Source: Dugong dugon
Lineage: Eukaryota; Chordata; Mammalia; Sirenia; Dugongidae
Direction of reading: 5' to 3'
NCBI GenBank assembly: GCA_030035585.1
Contig: CM057474.1
Span: forward strand, 6,122,001 to 6,186,000
DNA: 64,000 nucleotides
Shown: positions 59,289-64,000 of the stretch, in pieces
How positions within the stretch are numbered: position 1 is the first letter of the stretch
Layout: the number at the start of each line of letters is the position of its first letter
The notes under the pieces: model-generated
What the model saw: only the letters and a program-made list of their open reading frames with translations
Databases searched by the model: none
Told to the model about the DNA's origin: nothing
Program-made: the position numbers and the translations under genes

Positions 59289-59465
59289 TTAAAAACCAGT
59301 TGCCATGAAGTTGATTCTGACTCATGGGCACCCCATGGATGTCAGAGTAGAACTGCACTCCGTAAGGTTTTCAATGGGACAATATCGCCACGCCTTTCTT
59401 CCAAAGTGCCTCTGGGTAGACTTGAACCTCCAGTCTTTCAGTTAGCATCCAGACGCACCTTGCTA
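59289..59465 (-). mobile_element. AfroSINE variant, antisense
   Basis: 'aaaaccagttgccatgaagt' to 'gcatccagacgcaccttgct', an old variant copy in antisense. Confidence 0.78.
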
Positions 59466-59566
59466 GAAAGGCCTGGTGATCTACTTCCGAAAAACAGCCA
59501 TTGAAATCCCTATGGAGCAAAGTGTTGCCATGAATCAGAGTTGACTTGATGGGCAATTGTTTTTCA
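59466..59566 (+). mobile_element. AfroSINE variant, sense, 5'-truncated
   Basis: 'aggcctggtgatctacttcc' through 'gagttgacttgatgggcaat', facing the preceding antisense copy. Confidence 0.72.
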
Positions 59567-59767
59567 TTTAGTAGGAGCCACTGATTTGAGCATTTCTTTG
59601 GGCGTAGGGGTGATGGGTGAAAATGTCTGGAAACTACTCTTCCATATTAATTTCCCTGACTTGAGGACTATAGAGTGATACTTTTCAGATAGAAAAAGAT
59701 ACCAAGAGGATCATAAGTAGAATAAAAGCAGTTATTCTTTCTCATAATTTCATTTCTTGGTTTTCAG

Positions 59768-60020
59768 CCTCTGTCTTTGAAAAATTGCCCGAGGCTGCCT
59801 AGAGTCTATGATAAGGGTCACAGCTGTGCTGGCAGCACCCTTTCCTGTCGACGTGTACAGGCACACACCTGTAGGTCCCTGCCTGCCTCGGCGCTGCACA
59901 GCTAAGTGCCTTGTCTCCACCACTCTGACCCTGCTCCATTTGGCTCTTTGTCATTACAGAAACTCAGTTCAGTCCTGCAGGGGCTGAGGCAGTACACAAA
60001 ATCTAGCGTTACAATAAAGA
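59768..60020 (+). other. GC-rich islet with acceptor-like start and poly(A) signal
   Basis: A pyrimidine-rich tract ending ttcttggttttcag precedes a stretch clearly richer in G+C than its surroundings. The first frame after the AG is open for about 45 codons, and an aataaa lies at about 60013. It could be a terminal noncoding exon or an unrecognised repeat. I cannot identify a product. Confidence 0.25.
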
Positions 60021-60114
60021 AAAACCTCTGATGGTGGTGGTCGATCCTGGTGGTAGGTTATGCTACACTAGACGGGCAGAATGGCAGCTATTTTTGGAGA
60101 AGCTCCTTTGAATA

Positions 60115-60274
60115 GGAGAGCCTGGGTGGCACAGTGATTAAGAGCTATGCCTGCTAACCAAAAGGTTGGCAGTTTGAACGCACCAGCCACTCCTTAGAAA
60201 CCCTATGAGGCAGTTGTACTCTGTCCTATAGGGTCACTCTGAGTCGGAGTCGACTTGACAACAACAGGTTTGTT
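60115..60274 (+). mobile_element. AfroSINE with target duplication
   Basis: Plus-strand copy with ctttgaata at 60106-60114 and 60275-60283 on either side. Confidence 0.92.
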
Positions 60275-60283
60275 CTTTGAATA

Positions 60284-62779
60284 TGAGCCAAATAAAGCAA
60301 ATAATCAATTCATAATAATTAATCAATAATTAAGTGAGAATTTTCTCTACTTTTTAGACAACTCACCATAGATATGAATTGGGCAGGGGCAGAAAAAGGG
60401 GCATCTGCAAATGAACAGTCATCATAAAACGTATTCTTCCTATTCTGTAGAAGGGAGCATATACAATCTTACTTCCAGTCTCTCATATCAGTGACATGTA
60501 GCAGCCTCAGTAGGATATAATTGCGGCAGAAAAAAATATCAGCAGAAAGCAGAGGAGAAAGAAGTGCCATTTAGTATGAGAATAAATAGGTCTACGTATC
60601 TCAAAAGCCTCCTTAAAACAAGTCTATGCTTCAATATAGTGTAATAATTAATATCCATAAACCTTGAAGCTTAGGAAAAAAATAAAACTGTGCTTTTTTT
60701 TAGAAGGTGATGGGAAAGTAACCAAATCTACGAAACTTTAACAAAAACATAGACATATAGGATATTTAAAGATATATTCTAATAATTCAAAAAATTATAT
60801 TGTGGAATATCAAATTTTCTGATGAAATTGGAAAAAAGCAAGGTGTTAGGAGTGAAGAGGGCATGAGGTATTATACAATTTCTCTCTTTCCTTTTTTTCA
60901 CCTGAATTATTTTCCAAGTCTAAAGAAGTAGTAAAAGTCTACATCTAAGATTGACTAAAAGATTCTGTATGCACATTCACATTTATGCAATTAGATTTCC
61001 ACAGAGCTATTCGGGACTGTTGACAAAGCTGCTTGTTAAGCTGAGACCCCTCTAAACAAAGCCGCTGAAGAAACTAACAACTGTGTAAACCAACGTGTTT
61101 ATTTTGTGAGCCACTGGACGCAAGAGTAGACTAAATTGCCCTTTTGACCACATTGTTTACACTCATTGTACTTGTCTGGATGTCACCATCCCTGAAACTA
61201 GAGAAGAAGCCTAGGGGAGTTGAAGGAAACAGAGGATCTAAATATGGTCTCTACCCAGTCGCCAAGGTTGGGGGCAGGTTCATTTCCAATGGCTTTAAAG
61301 ATGGAAGAAGATGAGTTGTGGTTTAGTGGTTTGGTAGGGGCCATTGTCCGTCCATTTTGGGATTCAAATCCTAGTTCCTTAGAGTCTGAATGCTGTCCCA
61401 CTTTATGAGAGTCACTAAAGTGTCATTTCCCATCATGTGGTCAGTGGTTTTCTAATTTTAGCTTCTTGTGTCCTTGTGAAGTAACATTGAGGAAGGTTTT
61501 TGAAATTGCTAAATTCTGCAGAAGGACTTGATTTTGCACTGATACCAAACCTTGGAAAATAAAGGAAGGACAGATTGGTGGATTCTTGACAAACTATAAA
61601 AATTCTAATAGAATGTTTCATAACAACAAATAGGGAATGGATCACTTAGGGACCTGAATAAATGCTTTTTTAGCTCATCTATTCCTACTAAATGTAAAGG
61701 ATAGTTGAGCTTAAAAATTCTAGCTGTAAAAATATTCTTTTTTTTTAAAATAAAATTTGTTCTAACCCTTCCCACAGTTATGGATTTAAATGGTACCCAG
61801 TTCATCAGCATATATTTACAATCAGTGAATTGTCCAATAGCTTTCGGGACAATTCATTCTATAGCCTAGGATTTCTAGTACAACCTCCACTCTCAAATTA
61901 TACTCTTATTTCATGTATTATTATTATTTTGTTATTATTACTAAGTTGAATAGATTTGTTTTTATAAACATATGCTGAGCAACACTAATTTTGAAAGGAC
62001 TGGTGTGGATATAGGGAGACCAAAAGTGAATTCAATGTTGATAATACTGGTCTGTACCCTCAAAGGAGCACATGGTCTAGCTGGGAAGATGTGACATAAA
62101 CAACAATCTGGGGGACAGAATAAAACAAATGGTCTGAGAACAGATGTTCTTGAGCACTTGTAGAGTGTGGAGGAATCGAGCTACAAAGAACCCGTTTTGA
62201 ATTCTGCCATGAGTGATTTGGAGAATTCCTCACACCTTTTCATGAGAGTGTAGAAAAAGCAAAGAAGTCTGGAGAATACACTATGATGACCCAAATAAAT
62301 TTAATTTCATTTCTGCCTAGACGATTATGTCTAGGCCTTGGGTATATGATGACTTAAATGCTACCTAAATTATAATTTTATTTTAATACTAAAACATGCA
62401 TAAAATAAATGTCACTGCAAAAGTCTACACAATAGTAATGACTGATTTTCAGAAGAAAACATTTTTTTTTTTTGTTCTTTTATTGATATTACACCTTCTG
62501 CCCCAGACCTAGCACCAACCTTTCCTCTTTGTTGTCTTGTTCTAGGTAAGATTAAAGAGTTTTTTTCTGTCTTTTTAAAAATTGTTCTTGCCTATTTTAC
62601 CGCCTACAGACCTCAAAGTAATCTGGGTGCCAGTATTTCAGATGTGGGAGGTGGGGCAGAATTGTGGTTCGAATTGTTGGCTAGAGAAGAGGGCTCCGAG
62701 CTTAAGAAGGACTTCCTCCTTTTTGAGCGCTCAGAAGAGCACATTTCAAGCCATTCACATTTGAAAAAAAAAATGTTTT
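60284..62779. other. Mostly unassigned, with MIR- and L2-like remnants
   Basis: 61300-61440 has weak sense MIR similarity ('tttgggattcaaatcctagt'). 61970-62110 resembles an antisense L2 3' end ('ctcaaaggagcacatggtct'). The remainder is featureless. Confidence 0.35.
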
Positions 62780-63650
62780 TAGTAGGGAAAATTTAAAATG
62801 TCTACTAAGTAAAAAGAATAACAAAACTCCATGTATCAGCATGATCAAACATCAATTGCTGGCCAATCTATTTCCTGTATACCCTCACCTACTCCCATCA
62901 TTATAATTCTTGACAATTTTGAAACAAATTCCTCAGTATTTCTCAGTAAAAATTTTGGTCTATCTAAAATATAAGAAATCCCCTTTTTTACCCAACCACA
63001 TCATCATTGCACTCCCCAAACCAAAAATAATTTCTTTATATCAACAAATATTCAGTCAGTGTTCACATTTCTTTGATTTCCTTTTTAGAAAACCAGTATT
63101 TGTTTGAATAGCAATCCAAACATTATTTATTTTAATCTGTAGGTTTTCCCTACTTTTTTTTTAAATTTTCTTGCAACTATTTATTTGTTGTTGAATTCAA
63201 ATCATTTATCCTGTAGGGTGGTTCCCCGTCTTGTCTGGATTATGCTGATATGTTTATCATGCAGCTTGGAATCCTGCATTTCCGGTCAACTGGTACATAG
63301 ATCTAGAGGCTTGTTCAGAGCCAGGTCTGATTTTTTTTGATAAATCTACTTTGTAGGTGTTAATTCCAAAAAGAGTTATGTAATGTCAGCTTGTCTTATT
63401 GTGATGTTGCAGCTATTGATGATAAATGCCTAGATACTTTCATTTATTAAGAGGAGCCAAATAGTAATATTTTAATTATATTACAGTACTGCTTTTAATT
63501 AATTAGCTGGAATATTCTGCTCATCAACTATTTGATTACCCTGAGTTGCAGTTCGAATAGGATAGGCAGAATAAATGCTTCTTTTCTTTTATTACCAGTT
63601 GTCAAAAAATTAAAAATTGACTCCAGAATATCTTCTGAACATGATTAATT
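62780..63650. mobile_element. L1M-type 3' region remnant
   Basis: Successive blocks 'atattcagtcagtgttcaca', 'gatctagaggcttgttcaga' and 'ctcatcaactatttgattac' form a long collinear match to a repeat I associate with old L1M 3' sequence. The orientation of the parent element is not certain. Confidence 0.5.
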
Positions 63651-64000
63651 AGGTGTTTTGTTTTGTTTCTCATTGAGGTTATTATAATCATCAGTGCATA
63701 AATTATCCCATTTTAGGCCCGTGGATCCTATTCAGGTTGGTTCCTGAATCCCTTAGACACATCCATAGTAGTCTTTGATAGTCTTCCCAGCTTTCTGGTA
63801 TGACAAGATGTGACAGATCATGCTGTACATTTCCTATCCTGTACCTGAAATCAGCTATTTCTCCAAGGAGACATTGTCCATTGCATTTATTCAAACTATG
63901 TTCCTTCTAGTTTAAACTTCATTCAAGAAATGACTTTGTTTCCTTTTTACAAATTACTTACTGAGTCCTTTCACCTTTCTTTCCAAGTCTTCCTATTCTC
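63651..64000. other. No feature recognised
   Basis: AT-rich sequence running to the window end. A 63-codon minus-strand frame at 63703-63894 has no recognisable motif. Confidence 0.4.

Overview
This is a mammalian nuclear genomic window, AT-rich and dominated by retroelements. I found no protein-coding gene that can be supported end to end, no rRNA or functional tRNA, no CRISPR array and no bacterial-type operon. The lineage can be inferred from the repeats. There are about two dozen copies of a tRNA-headed SINE whose 3' end matches the 3' end of an RTE-type LINE (both end in a 'tcgactcgacggcaa'-like tail), and about ten RTE fragments. That pairing (AfroSINE plus afrotherian RTE) is typical of Afrotheria, and the abundance fits a paenungulate such as an elephant. 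Older mammal-wide repeats (L2, MIR, L1M/HAL1, MLT1, ERVL LTRs, a hAT-type DNA transposon) make up most of the rest. All family names are from memory of consensus sequences, not from a database search.

Layout. 1-3980: decayed antisense L1 with SINE insertions. 4070-5240: antisense L2. 5430-6525: an LTR-like element with an internal direct repeat carrying octamer motifs. 6560-9020: SINEs, an RTE tail, MIR and L2 remnants. 8577-11530: an inverted pair of an unnamed retroposon, undetermined old repeats and an antisense L1 3' end. 12685-13500: L2 split by a SINE. 14745-15560: a LINE 3' end and a deleted RTE. 16890-23500: sparse SINEs in otherwise featureless DNA. 24050-25700: L2, MIR and an antisense MLT1 LTR. 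26100-29440: two RTE fragments, one carrying a copied 85-bp patch, plus SINEs. 31205-35580: deleted RTE, L1/HAL1 pieces and SINEs. 36340-38890: RTE, MIR, then one L2 split by an MLT1 LTR, a hAT element and a SINE. 40208-42520: SINE, a complete ERVL solo LTR with perfect target duplication, RTE, MIR, L2. 43067-43162: one candidate coding exon. 44329-44694: two SINEs in series at one target. 45764-47423: an ERVL LTR interrupted by a twin-primed (5'-inverted) RTE. 49310-53900: HAL1 pieces flanking an inverted ERVL structure. 54482-55490: an MLT1 LTR with a younger LTR nested in it. 56552-56565: a CTCF-type motif. 57865-58545: a 64-bp minisatellite. 59172-60274: SINEs and a GC-rich islet. 62780-63650: L1M 3' region.

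The genes do not work together here because none is demonstrated. The biological content is a record of insertion, nesting, inversion and templated repair. The strongest observations are the twin-primed RTE with an 11-bp target duplication, the 85-bp templated patch inside an RTE, the head-to-head ERVL 3' ends, the LTR-in-LTR nesting, the variable 64-bp array, and the unassigned 96-bp exon-like segment with a hydrophobic reading frame. I did not find a convincing undescribed biological system.
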